In this document: in pieces, positions 46,039 through 58,891 of the stretch
Numbering within the stretch: position 1 is the stretch's first letter
Layout: each line of letters opens with the position of its first letter
Assembly: GCA_014905825.1 (NCBI GenBank)
Contig: JACGCN010000034.1
Location: 538,003-602,002, forward strand
Length of the DNA stretch: 64,000 nt
Source of the DNA: Lyophyllum atratum
Lineage: Eukaryota; Basidiomycota; Agaricomycetes; Agaricales; Lyophyllaceae
Direction: 5' to 3'
Translations under genes and position numbers: made by a program
The notes under the pieces: model-generated
The model's input: the letters and a program-made list of their open reading frames with translations, nothing else
Databases searched by the model: none
What the model was told of the DNA's origin: nothing

Positions 46039-49000
46039 ATGCCTCCTCGATTGCTGGCCCTTGCAGGAGCGCCCCTTAGGTTTCGTCTCAACCCATGCCA
46101 CCTTCGCAGCCGCCTTCCGTCATCCGTCCTATCAAGAAAATACAGCAAACTCGCGCTAAAACTCAAACCACGAGAAGATGAACACCCTGATAGTCCTCCT
46201 CTGCAACTCCCAGAGCATGCTGTCATATCAACGTTCGACCTCTTCAGCATTGGCGGTATGTTTGACGTCTAGCACGGTCCCTCGCATTATTCAAGCTTGG
46301 CGTCGGTTGCACTACAGTCGGCCCCTCGTCTTCTCACACTGTCGGCCCAATGCGTGCAGGAAGGATCTTCATTACAGACTTGGAGGAGCTGAAATTGTTG
46401 GAAGAGGTGCGTTGCATGATGATGATGTCAATTTTTTTTCTGAACGGATCCTAACAAACGTGACAGGTCAGGACCGTTAAAGTTACCCTGTGAGTAGATA
46501 TCCCCATTTATTACACCCTAGCCCTTCTGAAATTCGTTTCCCAATTTCTATAGATATGGCTCTCTGGCAGCAACAGGTATGACTCACTTTGTGCATCATC
46601 GCGCTCATACCTTATTTTCGTCTTTCTAGGCAGAGGGTATGGATTTGGAAATGGGAAACTAAAGTTCACTTAACTCAACGTGATATCCTCTTTAGGCATC
46701 ACACCCCGCAGGCGGTCCTACTGGGACTGGAAGGTATAGGACACACCTCATACATAGTCCACGGAGTACTTGACGTCATCTCACATAGGTTCCGATCCAG
46801 AAACCATCGACACCGGCACCATTCCAACTCGCTATGAGGCTATCCTTGCCAATAAGACCCTCCTTCTTGGCGGCAAGCACCGCGTCGTGTATAACATAGA
46901 ACGCGACATGGTCTGGCACTGGGATAGAGTGCTGAAAACGCACCCCAACGGAATGCGCTTCAGCTGTTTCGGCGAAGAGGGTGAATTGTTGGCTACTAAT
47001 GAGTACTTCAGTGTTGGGGGCGGGTTCGTTGTGAACGAGAAAACAAAAGGTGCGTCCGAGTAATGGCCGGGAGTTTGTTATTGACATCAAATACCATTGT
47101 CAAATCGCGCGTTAGTCGATGAAAACATGTTTTACAAGGGAATTGACAAGCGAACTGTTCATGAATCGAGACTCAATCAGAGCCATTCGTTCTCTGATCC
47201 TACAGACGATGGCAGCCCTTCCTCGTCCCAGACAGCTTCTTCGTCGACAGACGTTAGTGGAGATAAACCGGGTTCTGGCCACCCACCATATCCTTTTTCC
47301 TCGGGAGATTCTCTTTTGGCGTTGACCAAGAAGCACAATGTCCGTATAGACATCTTGTCATTGGCGGTCTATTATTGACGCGTCGTGGTGGAGATTAGAT
47401 GACGATAGCGCAGATTGTCCATGACAATGAAGTGGGCTTAATTTCGGATTTCCAAGTCTTTTAATGACCTTATGTCACAGAAATCTTTTGGTTATACCGA
47501 TGAGGACATTCACAAGAAGGCACGTTATACTCCGCGAGCTTGATATCTCTCCGCCCCTGATGTTCTCATCCCGGCGTCCCTTAGATCATGAAAATATGGA
47601 GTGTCATGGACGAGTGCATTCATACAGGAGTGTCCACGTCCGAAACCACGCTCCCCGGACGCTTAGGTCTGAGGCGGCGTGCTCCTATGCTCTATAGGCG
47701 ACTCATGCGAGGGTAGGTGTCCACGATGTACTTCACCTGACCCGCTGACAAAATTCTTTTCATCTACGTAGGTTATATCCCGGTATGACCGCTCCCAATC
47801 TCCCACGAATTGAGTCAGGATCGAAGGCAGCCGCATATATTGCTTCCCCTGACACTGTGGAGGATGCTCAACCTGACGCAGAAGGTGGGCCGCACCACAG
47901 GCGCCTTCGAAACAGGGTCAGGATGTCTGGCTCGCGTCCACCCAGAGTTGTAGGATCCTTTGATCATCCCGTCCTGCCCATGCCTCCTGTAAGCCAGCTT
48001 TCCAGATCAGCGTAAAAATGGGGGCTGAATCGTCTTATCCACGAAGAGAAAAACTGATATTCCCGCCGTGGATTTCTTGTCTTGCTATGCTATAGCCGTT
48101 AACGAGGTGAATGCATCAGGTGGCCGGATCGTCACATCGCCAACGAATGGCGCAGCAGGCGTCATACCGGCTGTTCTGAAGTATATCATCGAGGTAAATG
48201 TTCCTACTCGAATTCAAGCTGTCGGCGTCTGGATCTTGAGATCCTCTAGTTTGTTAGCGATGACCCAGAGAAGAGCATCGAAACGTTCTTGTTAACCGCG
48301 TCGGTAAATCATTACCTTCGTTTGCGTTGCGCTTGTTCGACGGGCTGAAGCTATACCTTTCCCACGTAGGCTGTTGGCATGCTGTTTAAACGAGGTAGTA
48401 CGATATCGGCAGCTGAAGGTGGTTGTCAAGCTGAAGTCGGAGGTGTGTAACCCCTTTAGTTTCAGCCGTTTACCAGTGCTCAATTAGACCATCAGTCGCG
48501 TGTTCGATGGCAAGCGCGGGATTTGCAGCGTGTATGGGAGGTGAGAAGAATCTCATCAGCTTTCAATACAACACCTTAAGCTTCCTGATCTGACCCTTTG
48601 GTGATGCAGCTTCCCCAGAAACCGTACTCCAGGTAATGTCAATTGATGATTTGATCGAGCCAGCGCTCATGCTAGGCTACACTTCCACAGGCTGCGGAGA
48701 TTGGCATTGGTAATGGCATTCTTTTCCACAATGATTTCTGATGTCGAACTGACCTTCTGCTATCAGAGCACAACTTGGGTCTGACCTGCGATCCAATTGA
48801 TGGACTCGTTCAAGTCCCCTGCATCGTACGTCTATCTCCACTTTGTGCCCACAGAATTCTCAACCTTCGATCCCCCTGCATACAGGAGCGAAACAGTTTG
48901 GGAGGTAAGTTTCCCGGGTCCTGTTATCGGCTGCTCGTTCAAGGCTTGCCTATAGCGGTTAAAGCCGTTACGGCGGCGCAACTTTCGATGGCTAGTGATG

Positions 49001-49272
49001 GAGTATATAGCGTAACCCTGGACGAAGCCATCGAAGCGATGCGACTGACTGCTGCGGATATGAGCGTTAAGTACAAGGAGACCAGTCTCTCGGTACGTGC
49101 ATAGTCCCCTGTTAGACCCGCGACTTGCTGAGGTTGCGGTGGCTTGTGGCGCTTTCTAGGGTCTCGCGGTAAGCCTGGGCTTTGATGTGCTAATGGTACA
49201 ACTTTACTGACCAAAGTCTTGCAGACCGCCGTTAGGATACCGCTTTCTGTTCCTGCTTGGTGCGTATGCTGA
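46039..49272 (+). CDS. Iron-sulfur L-serine dehydratase (SdaA type), probably mitochondrial
   Basis: Deaminates L-serine to pyruvate and ammonia using a [4Fe-4S] cluster, not PLP. The ATG at 46039 starts a basic, acid-free leader ([18 protein letters not shown]...SRKYSK) typical of mitochondrial import. The beta part follows: [27 protein letters not shown], then [19 protein letters not shown]. The alpha part carries [33 protein letters not shown], and [17 protein letters not shown]. The first Cys of GGC and the CxxxxxxxxxxC pair are the expected cluster ligands. It ends [24 protein letters not shown]. About 18 introns are used, including exons of 7 and 9 nt and one apparent GC-AG intron. A His/Arg-rich insert lies at about 47870-47970. 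Most fungi rely on PLP-type serine dehydratase, so this class is notable. Confidence 0.9.
46630..46636 (+). other. 7-nt microexon in the serine dehydratase gene
   Basis: Introns 46577-46629 and 46637-46695, both GT-AG, leave an exon of seven bases (GCAGAGG). Joined, the protein reads [19 protein letters not shown], which matches the conserved [18 protein letters not shown] of the family. Without it the frame shifts. Confidence 0.8.
47520..47584 (+). other. Apparent GC-AG intron in the serine dehydratase gene
   Basis: The exon ends ...CACAAGAAG, the intron starts GCACGT and ends CTTAG. The join gives [20 protein letters not shown], as expected for the family. No GT donor nearby keeps the frame. 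Confidence 0.7.
49160..49168 (+). other. 9-nt microexon in the serine dehydratase gene
   Basis: Introns 49093-49159 and 49169-49224 leave GGTCTCGCG (Gly-Leu-Ala). The join KETSLS-GLA-TAVR matches the C-terminal KETSxGGLAV of the family. Skipping it would keep the frame but delete the conserved GLA. Confidence 0.75.
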
Positions 49273-50180
49273 ATTGTACGCAATCGATGTTATTAATTTG
49301 AGAGCAGTTGAACTTCGGACTTGGTTTGATATTAGAGAGTATGGAATCGCGTTCTGATCATGACCTTTATCGTATTATACACACAACCAATATTCCCGAA
49401 CATTTAATTGTCGTAAATCCTTAGTCAGTACTACATCGTCGGCTCCCATAGAATGTGCTACCTTAGATACCTCCCGATGTCTGGCCCAATTTTTATCTGT
49501 GTATATGCAACACCACATTTCGTCGTCATTACTGATGTGGCCTTGGGCGTACTCCTTGCATAAATCGAAAAGACTGCAGGTGTGTCACAAAGGCGTTGAG
49601 CACTTGCCACGCATAGGGACACATTCAGCAACGCAATTCGTCGTCGGGGCCGACAGCATTGTTTATGTCTGCTCATGCTACTAGCCAAGTCGTGGGTGCC
49701 ACTTGGTGCGATTGTGGGACATTCCCCTATATCGTCGTCCGGGTGTTATCACAAAAATTGATCCAAGATACGTTTGAGAGATGTCGAATATGATGCGAAG
49801 ACTGTGTGGAGGCTTGACACACATTGTATCGACTATTTTCACTCGCCACCGAAAAAAGGAACGGTGCACTGCACTATTCCCTGAAAGGTGGGCGCAAGGG
49901 TGAGTATGCTGGCAGCCTGGATACTCGTGGACAGTCGAAATCATCAATGCATAGTAATTGGGAGTGTAAAACAAAGAAAAGGTTGACCCAAAGGCTTGAC
50001 AGGGGTTCCTCCACGACAACCTTTGTGGTTGAGTGCAAGTTGAGTAATATTATAAAAGTGATCGCCTGCATGATATTGTCAGAAATGTCATCGAGGGAAC
50101 TAGACAACAAGAGTAAATAATATCCGCTTTCCCATTCCCCCCTACCGTCCCGACGTTCAGTTGAAGCTGTCACCTCCACC
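49273..50180. other. Intergenic, upstream of clathrin heavy chain
   Basis: No gene seen. It holds the 3' region of serine dehydratase and the clathrin promoter. Confidence 0.5.
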
Positions 50181-53100
50181 ATGGCCGCAGTAGACACCTC
50201 AAAACCCATAGCCTTCTGCGAGCATCTGCAGCTCTCGAGTCTCGGCGTCCAACCCGCGTCAATTTCGTTCCAGGTAAGTTGACGCGGCCGCTCTTGCTGG
50301 CGTGGTACTGACCAACCTTACAGGTTTGTCCGCAGCAGACGCTAAAGCGCAACACCGGCAGCTAATATACGCTATTCCTACAGACTCTAACTCTTGAATC
50401 CGACCATTTCATCTGTGTACGAGAAAAAGTCAATGAGCAGAACCAGGTTGTCATAATCGACCTCGCGGACGCCAACCAAGTTCTCCGGCGTCCAATCTCT
50501 GCTGACTCTGCCATCATGCACCCTCGAAAGAAGATCCTAGCCCTCAAAGGCACGTCATCTCGTACATTTTGGTTGTTCTGGTACACAGTTGACTTTGCAT
50601 TGATTAACAGCTGTCCGGACGCTCCAAATCTTCAACATTGAAGCCAAGGAAAAGGTCAAGTCGCATGTGAACAACGAGGACATTGTCTTCTGGAAGTGGG
50701 TCTCGGACACTACTATCGGCATGGTCACTGAGACGGCTGTCTATCACTGGACCCTCTCCGATGCAACATCTCCTCCGCAGAAGATCTTTGATCGCCATCC
50801 AACACTAGCTGGTGCCCAAATCATCAACTACCGTGTCACACCCGACGAGAAGTGGCTGGTCCTCATCGGTATCTCGGGAAATTCCACCAATCCCTCCGCA
50901 TTCAAGGTCAAGGGTTCGATGCAACTCTACAGCCGAGACCGTGGTGTTAGTCAACCTATCGAGGGTCATGCAGCATCCTTTGCCGAAATCAAGCAGGATG
51001 GTCACCAGAAGCCAACAAAACTGTTCAGTTTTGCCGTAAGAACCGCTACTGGTGCGAAGGTCTGTTTTCCCAAACTTGAGGCTGTTGGCGACATTAATAA
51101 TCGTCTCTTCATAGCTGCATGTTGTTGAGATTGATCATACCGCGCCAGATCCACCATTCGTCAAGAAAGCCGTCGATGTCTACTTCCCACCTGAAGCAAC
51201 AAACGACTTCCCGGTTGCGATGCAGGTGTCTAAGAAGCATGGTATCATCTATCTTGTCACCAAGTACGGCTTCATCCATCTCTACGACCTCGAATCCGGC
51301 GCCTGTGTTTACATGAACCGTATCTCGGGTGAAACCATTTTCGTAACCGCGGAGCATGAAGCGACGAATGGTATCATCGGTGTCAACAAGAAGGGTCAAG
51401 TCTTGAGCGTAAACGTCGACGAGCAAACAATTATTCCGTATATCCTGACGACCCTCAACAATACGGACCTTGCGTTCAAATTGGCCAGTCGTGCCAATCT
51501 CCCTGGAGCTGACGACCTCTACGTCCAACAGTATCAGCAACTGTTCCAGACTGGCCAGTACGGGGAGGCTGCTAAGATTGCTGCGAATTCACCGAGGGTG
51601 AGAACTACTCATTCCGTTTTGCTGATGTCTTTCTGACCGAATCTCCGACAGGGTATTCTTCGTACTGTTGCCGTTATCGAATCGTTCAAGCAAGCACCCA
51701 CACCACCTGGCGGCCTATCTCCCATCCTCCAGTACTTTGGTATTCTGTTGGAAAAAGGCGAGCTCAACCATCTCGAGTCCGTTGAACTTGCGCGTCCCGT
51801 GCTCCAACAAGGCAGGAAACAGTTGCTGGAGAAATGGCTCAAAGAGAACAAGGTAATATTTTTCCGAGCCAGTGTGAACACCACTAACCGTTTGTTTGTG
51901 CAGCTTACGTGCAGTGAAGAGCTTGGCGACATCGTGCGCCTCCATGACATGACCCTTGCCCTGAGCGTCTACCTCCGCGCCAGTGTTCCCAATAAGGTCA
52001 TTGCATGCTTTGCCGAGACCGGCCAGACGGACAAGATCGTACTGTACTCCAAGAAGGTGGGATACCAGCCTGACTATGTTGCGTTGCTGCAACATATCAT
52101 GCGCACGAACCCCGAGAAGGGTGCGGAGTTTGCGACCCAACTTGCCAACGATGAGTCCGGGCCACTGGTCGACGTTGAGCGGGTATGTATTTCGCCTTGT
52201 ATAAGCTGCGAGTGTCCGTCTTACGGTATATCACCTTAGGTTGTTGATATCTTCATGTCTCAAAACATGATTCAACCTGCGACCTCATTCCTACTTGATG
52301 CTCTCAAGGACAACAAGCCCGAGCAAGGACCTCTGCAAACACGCTTATTGGAGATGAACTTGGTCCACGCACCTCAAGTCGCTGATGCAATCCTCGGGAA
52401 TGAGATGTTTACACATTATGACCGACCGAGGATTGCGAACCTTTGTGAAAAGGCTGGTTTATTGCAACGCGTGAGTCTCTTTCCATGCACTGTAAGCTAC
52501 TATGTCTGACAACATCTCCAGGCCCTCGAGCACTACGAAGATTTGGCTGACATCAAACGCGCCATTGTCCACACCACCACCCTACAAGCTGATGTGAATT
52601 TCCCTTACAATCCCCTTTGTTGATTTACTTACCAAACCTTTCAGTGGCTGGTCAACTACTTCAGCCGCCTGACAACTGAGCAGTCAATGGCGTGCTTGAA
52701 TGAGATGCTTCGTGTTAACATCCGCCAAAACCTCCAAGTCGTCATCCAGATTGCCACCAAGTATTCTGACATCCTAGGCCCAGTCAAGCTCATTGAGATG
52801 TTCGAGAGCTTCAAGAGCTTTGAGGGTATGTCATTCTCCTTTTTGAATGTTCATACCGACATGACTTGCGATTCCGTAGGCTTGTACTACTATCTGGGCT
52901 CTGTTGTCAATCTCAGTGAGGACCCCGAGGTGCATTTCAAGTACATCCAGGCTGCTACCCGAACAGGCCAGATTCGCGAGGTGGAACGTATTTGTCGGGA
53001 GAGTAACTTCTACAACCCGGAGAAGGTCAAGAACTTCCTCAAGGAGGCCAAACTCGCCGATCAGCTTCCTCTCATCATTGTTTGCGATCGGTTCGATTTC

Positions 53101-56100
53101 GTGCACGATCTCGTTCTATACCTCTACCAGAATGGCCTCACCAAGTTCATTGAGGTCTACGTCCAGCGTGTCAATTCTGTCCGCACTCCTCAGGTCATCG
53201 GTGGCCTTCTCGATGTTGATTGCGACGAGACGACTATCAAGGGATTGCTCGCCTCGGTTACTGGAAACTTCCCTATCGACGAATTGGTACACGAGGTCGA
53301 GCAACGGAACCGTCTTAAATTGATTCTTCCCTGGCTCGAGGCCCGCGTCCAGTCTGGAAGCCAGGATACGGCCGTCTTCAACGCGCTCGCGAAGATCTAC
53401 ATTGACAGCAACAACAACCCAGAGCAGTTCCTCAAGGAGAACAATGTGAGTCATCTATTCTTCTTGCATGTTGCGATTCGTCTGAAAATGAAACGTGACA
53501 TTTCAGCTTTATGAACCTCTCGTCGTCGGTAAATTCTGCGAAGCCCGCGACCCATACCTGGCGTACATTGCCTATGCGAAGGGCCTTTGTGACGACGAGC
53601 TCATTGCTATCACCAATGACAATTCCATGTTCAAGCAGCAGGCTCGGTACTTGGTTAAACGCCGTCAGCCTGACCTCTGGGCTCAGGTCCTTGTGCACGA
53701 CAATGTCCACCGCCGCCAGCTGATCGACCAGGTCCGTCGAACGCATTTCCCACTCCTTACTTGTAATTTATCATTAATACCGCATCTAGATCGTTGCGAC
53801 TGCCCTTCCGGAATGTACAGACCCCGACGATGTTTCCATCACCGTCAAATCATTCCTTCAAGCGGATCTTCCTATTGAGCTGATCGAGCTCCTCGAGAAG
53901 ATTATTATCGAGCCTTCGCCCTTCAGCGACAACAAGAACTTGCAGAATCTGTTGTTGCTGACTGCTATTCGCGCTGATAAAGGAAAGGTCGTGGGGTACA
54001 TCAATAAGCTCCAGAACTACGATGCGGGGGAGATTGCCAAGATTGCGACTGACCATGGTTTGTATGAGGAGGCTTTGACCATCTACAAGAAATACGATCA
54101 ATTCGCGATGGCCATCAATGTTCTGGTGGAGCACATCGTTTCCATTGACCGCGGTCTCGACTTCGCCAACAAAGTCAACAGGCCGGAGGTGTGGAGCAGG
54201 CTCGCCAAAGCTCAGCTTGACGGTCTTCGCATCAAGGATTCCATTGGTATGTATGACTCACATCCGTTGCCGCTATATATTGACAATATTATCAAGATTC
54301 ATACATCAAGGCTGAAGACCCCTCCAACTTCGCGGAGGTCATCGAGATCTCGAATCACGCCGGGAAGCACGATGATCTCGTCAGGTTCCTCCAGATGGCT
54401 CGCAAGACTCTTCGGGAACCCAAAATCGACACGGAATTGGCCTATGCATATGCTAAGACCGACCGCCTCCACGATATGGAGGATTTCCTGGGTATGACGA
54501 ATGTCGCAGACATTCTGGAGGTTGGAGAGAAGTGCTTCGAGGACGAGCTCTACCAAGCTGCGAAGCTGCTGTTCACCAGCATATCCAACTGGGCTCGCCT
54601 CGCTACGACGTTGATTTACCTTGGAGAGAACCAGGCTGCTGTTGAAAGCGCGAGGAAAGCTGGCAACACCCAGTGAGTATCACAATTGTTGTTAAGCTGC
54701 AACGCATCTAATGTGATTATTAGGGTTTGGAAGCAGGTTCATGCTGCTTGTATCGAGAAGTCTGAGTTCCGTTTGGCTCAAATCTGTGGTCTCAACATCA
54801 TCGTCCATGCTGTACGTCCATTTCAGCCTATGAATTAAATGCCCGCCCGGTGTCTCACAGTTATTTCAGGAGGAACTCAACGCACTGATCCAAATGTACG
54901 AGCGTCGTGGACACTTCGAAGAGGTCGTCGGGTTGCTGGAGGCTGGATTGAGTTTGGAACGTGCCCACATGGGTATCTTCACGGAGCTATCGATCCTGTT
55001 GAGCAAATACAAGCCAGCTAAACGTGGGTGATACCTAACGACAATGAATAACGCTAACCTATTATCCCCTAGTCATGGAACATCTTAAACTCTTCGTCGC
55101 TCGTATCAACATTCCCAAGGTACATTTACTCTTTACTTTTCACCAAGTCATTAACTGACCTTTACTAGGTCATCAAAGCGACTGAGAAAGCACATCTCTG
55201 GCCGGAACTGGTGTTCTTGTATATCAAATACGACGAATTTGTATGTTTCGATTTGGACGTCTTTACACACGATCACTGATTGATATATGTAGGACAATGC
55301 GGCATTGGCAATGATTGAGCGCTCTGCGGATGCATGGGAGCACAATCAGTTCAAGGATGTCATCGTCCGCGCTGCCAACGTCGAGATGTGCGCTGATTTC
55401 CTGAGTCTCAATCCTTGCTGCCTATTGACATCTATTCCCAGTTACTATAAGGCCTTGACGTTCTACCTTCAGGAGCAGCCGACACTACTCACGGATCTCC
55501 TCACCGTCCTCATTCCCCGCATTGATCACAGCCGTGTCGTGCGCGTCTTCCGCCAGATTGATCACATTCCCCTGATCAGGTCATATCTCATCGCGGTGCA
55601 ACACGTACGTTCTAGTGTCTCTCTATGTTTGAACATTTATGTATGCCCCGCCTCATTAGCTCAATATTGAAGCCGTGAACGACGCATACAACGACCTTCT
55701 CATCGAGGAGGAGGACTACAAAACACTGCGCGACTCAATAGACAACTTCGACAACTTCAACAACATTAGCCTCGCGCAACGTCTAGAGAAGCACCAACTG
55801 CTAGAATTCCGCCGACTTGCTGCGCATCTCTACAAGGTATGGTAGCCGCCATTTGATGATTGGTATCAAGTGCTCACAATACTCCAGAAAAACAGCCGCT
55901 GGGAGGAGTCAATATCCCTTTCGAAGCAAGACCGCCTATTCAAGGACGCTATGGTCACTGCAGCAGTCTCCGTTTCAACCGAGGTTGCCGAGGACCTCTT
56001 ATCATACTTCGTTGACATCGGCAACAAGGAGTGCTTCGCTGCGCTCCTCTATATCTGCTTCGACCTTCTTCGCTCTGACATCGTGGAGGAGCTGTCTTGG

Positions 56101-56473
56101 CAGCACGGTTTGAATGACTTCTACATGCCGTACAAGATCCAGGTGCAGCGGACTTTGGTGGACAAGGTATGTCATCCTGGGGTAGGTCATATGAAGAAGA
56201 CTTCCTGACTGACCTCGAAAAATAGTTGTCGCAGCTGGAGAAGGAGGTACGGGAGCGGTCGAAGAAGGACGCACAAAAGGAGCAGGTGGAATCTGAAGCT
56301 CCCATTATCAACCCTGGAGGATTCGGGAGCACGCTGCTGCTGACGAACGGGTATGTTATCGTTTTAGTTGGCCGTGGGTATCGATACTTATTGTTGGCAT
56401 TACTAGCTTCCCTGGACAAGCACCTCCTATGAACGGTATGCATCCTGCGATGACTGGGTTCGGAGGCTTCTAG
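50181..56473 (+). CDS. CHC1: Clathrin heavy chain
   Basis: Forms the legs of the clathrin triskelion that coats endocytic and trans-Golgi vesicles. The ATG at 50181 gives [20 protein letters not shown]. The N-terminal seven-bladed propeller follows ([56 protein letters not shown]). The linker and alpha-zigzag repeats make up the rest ([70 protein letters not shown]). The C-terminus after the trimerisation region reads [21 protein letters not shown] up to the TAG at 56471. Some twenty introns all join in frame. Full length (about 1,680 residues expected) with no break seen. Confidence 0.97.
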
Positions 56474-56786
56474 TGGCCAACCTCTCTTGATAACTACCTG
56501 TAATACCTGACTGCATAATACTCTGTTTTGACCACGTTTTCTGTTAATGGATGGTTTCTTTTCTCGTCTCATGTTCAAGGCCATGAAGCAAAGTGTGCTA
56601 CTGGGTAACAAGAGTGAATTCCGTCCGGAAGAAATAGAGCGCAGAAGTGCGAGCGTATGCTAGTAAGGTATACATAAATGAGAGATACATGGTATCGATG
56701 CAACGGCCGTAGTCAGAGCGCGGAACGTATGCAATGGAGGTATGTTGGTGGAGGGAGTCCAGTTCCACCTGGTCCGATAGAGTACA
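56474..56786. other. Convergent 3' intergenic region
   Basis: Lies between the stops of clathrin heavy chain and RHO3. No gene seen. Confidence 0.5.
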
Positions 56787-57845
56787 TCACATCACCACGC
56801 AGCCTTCCCCAGCCCCTTTGGCTCGTGTGCTGAGTGAAACGCGGGCAGCCTCGTAGAAGACCTCGGATACGCCGCGATTGTGTTTGGAGCTGCATTCTGT
56901 GCGGGTGATGTGAGGATTACGGGGAGAGAATGTCAAAGCGCTGAGTATGCACCTAGATATCGGCTTGCCCGTATCCGCCGGGCTACGGCGAGACCCTCTT
57001 CGTATTCCACGGCGTGTGTCCCGAACCGTTGTAGACGGTCTCTCACGCCCCGGTCGTCACGAAGATCACATTTCAGAGCTGGGGGCGACGGAGTTGAGAT
57101 GAGAAGGAAGGTGTGGGGTTGGTACTAACCAACAAGCACGAGCTGCGAGGGACGAGTCAGATTGGATCTGCAAGGGGAACGGGTGCCGCACCTTTACGCC
57201 TGGACAGTGTTCCAAGATCTCTTCTATCCACTGCAATTGGTTCAGAACGACTGAATGAACGGCGAGACTCAAGCCTTACTTTGGACTCGACGTTCTCTAA
57301 TGAAGTTGGGTTGTCTACCTAATAGCTGCGCATCAGGACGCTGTGCTTTGCCCACCGGAGTGCTGGACTCACCGAAAAGCAGATCATGATGACATGTGTT
57401 TCGGCATAAGATAGTGAACGTAGCCTATCGAATTCTTCTTGACCTGCTCACGGGCAACGGGAGGGGATGTCGCTCTGTCAGATGTCACGACCAAGGTCAG
57501 ATAGGTTGCATCATGAGGCATACCGGCGGTATCCCACAGGCTGAGTTCCACCACCTGGTCATCTACTAGGATATCTTGCACATAGTTCTCGAATACCGTG
57601 GGTTCGCTGTTGCCGGATTTTTAGTAGAGAGAGGTATGAGGGCAGGAATAGGGGCGGACTATATTTGTGTGAAGAAGCCACGGGTAAAGACGTTTAGTAG
57701 TGAAGTCTTGCCTGCAGGTAGACGCGTGAGTGCATGGACACATGTTGAGCTGATACTACGCACCACATGCACCATCGCCGCAGACGACAACCTGCCGAAT
57801 TAACTCGTCTGTGACATGCTCTCCCGCGATACAGATGTGGGTCAT
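56787..57845 (-). CDS. RHO3: Rho-family small GTPase, RHO3 type
   Basis: Membrane-anchored GTPase for polarised exocytosis and actin organisation. Exons join to [18 protein letters not shown] (P-loop, split by an intron), the effector region [16 protein letters not shown], switch [20 protein letters not shown], then [17 protein letters not shown] (NKxD equivalent LKCD) and [18 protein letters not shown] (SAK equivalent SSK). It ends CVVM, a CAAX box for prenylation. The sequence matches S. pombe Rho3 more than Rho1, Rho4 or Cdc42. The start is uncertain: the ATG at 57845 gives [18 protein letters not shown] before VVV. A further upstream exon joined after ...RK is possible, since other Rho3 proteins have RK before VVV. 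The TGA is at 56787-56789. Confidence 0.88.
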
Positions 57846-58067
57846 ACCTTTCTTTGTATCTGGGAAGAAGAGGGTGAGGGTGTGTGAAGAAGAGGGCAGA
57901 GGAGTCAGAGATCGCGTACTGGTTTGCTGCGTCCAAAACTGGCACCCTTGGCCGAGGATCCACAGAGAGACATGGGTCGATGGGAGCAGCGGAGCAGGGC
58001 GTGAGTGGTGAAGAGGACGGGTCATGTGACTTATGACGGTTCATACTCCTCCTGCTTCCCATCTACC

Positions 58068-58856
58068 ATGTCTCTCGCCGCCCGCCGCCTAATTTCACGT
58101 CCCCCCTCCTCCCTATTCTCCCATCTCTCCCGCTCTTTCTCTGTTTCTCAACCCAGACCCGACTTTCATTTCGACACCCATCACTTTGTCCAGCGGCTGG
58201 AACGCGAGGGCTTGAATCGCGCCCAGGCGGAGGGCATCATGTCCGCCATGGCAGAGGTCATCGATGAGAGCATTCGGAATATGACCAGCAACATGGTGAC
58301 CAAAGCCGAGCAGGAAAAGGTGCGTCGATCGCTTCTCCTATCACGTTCGACCCTAAGTCTTGTCGCAGCTACACTATACCCAGCAGGTGGACTTTGCCCA
58401 GATCAAATCCGAACTCCAGCTCACGGAGAAGAATGACCTCGCCATGATCAAGGCTGAGAATGATCGTCTGGTTACAGATATTGAGAAACTAAAGCAGCGG
58501 TTACGGGAGGAGGTCACGCGAACACAAGCTGGCGTGCGGTTGGACTTGAACCTTGAGAAGGGACGGATGCGGGAGGAGAGTAGTCATCAGGAGTTAAAGA
58601 TCAAGGAGGTGGATACGCGGATAGAGCAGGAGATTGCTGGTTTGAGGACCGCGATTCAGGCTTCCAAGGTGAGTTTCTTGCCATCTTCGAGATATACATC
58701 CAAGTGGACTATTTCATTAGGCAACGACCCTGCAATATCTGGTCGGTTTCGGTACGTCATTTTCTTCTCTCTGTGCGTAGAATGTCGTTTTCATTCGAAT
58801 TGCCAGTCACCGGTTGCTCAGCGTTGCTCATGGCGTACATGAGGTTCCGTGTATGA
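58068..58856 (+). CDS. Mitochondrial DUF1640 coiled-coil protein (FMP32/MCUR1-like)
   Basis: Inner-membrane protein of the CCDC90/MCUR1 family; yeast FMP32 is linked to cytochrome oxidase and proline metabolism. The ATG at 58068 starts a mitochondrial leader (MSLAARRLISRPPSSLFSH). Then comes FDTHHFVQRLEREGLNRAQA, EGIMSAMAEVIDESI, the long coiled coil (NDLAMIKAENDRLVTDIEKL, then LDLNLEKGRMREESSHQELK), and a C-terminal membrane segment (TTLQYLVGF-VTGCSALLMAYMRF). Three introns join in frame to the TGA at 58854-58856. The architecture of leader, DUF1640, coiled coil and one C-terminal membrane segment is exactly that of the family. Its 3' end is 35 bp from that of the convergent hydrolase gene. 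Confidence 0.88.
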
Positions 58857-58891
58857 CTAGACTATTATTATACTTATACATCTGCTATAAT

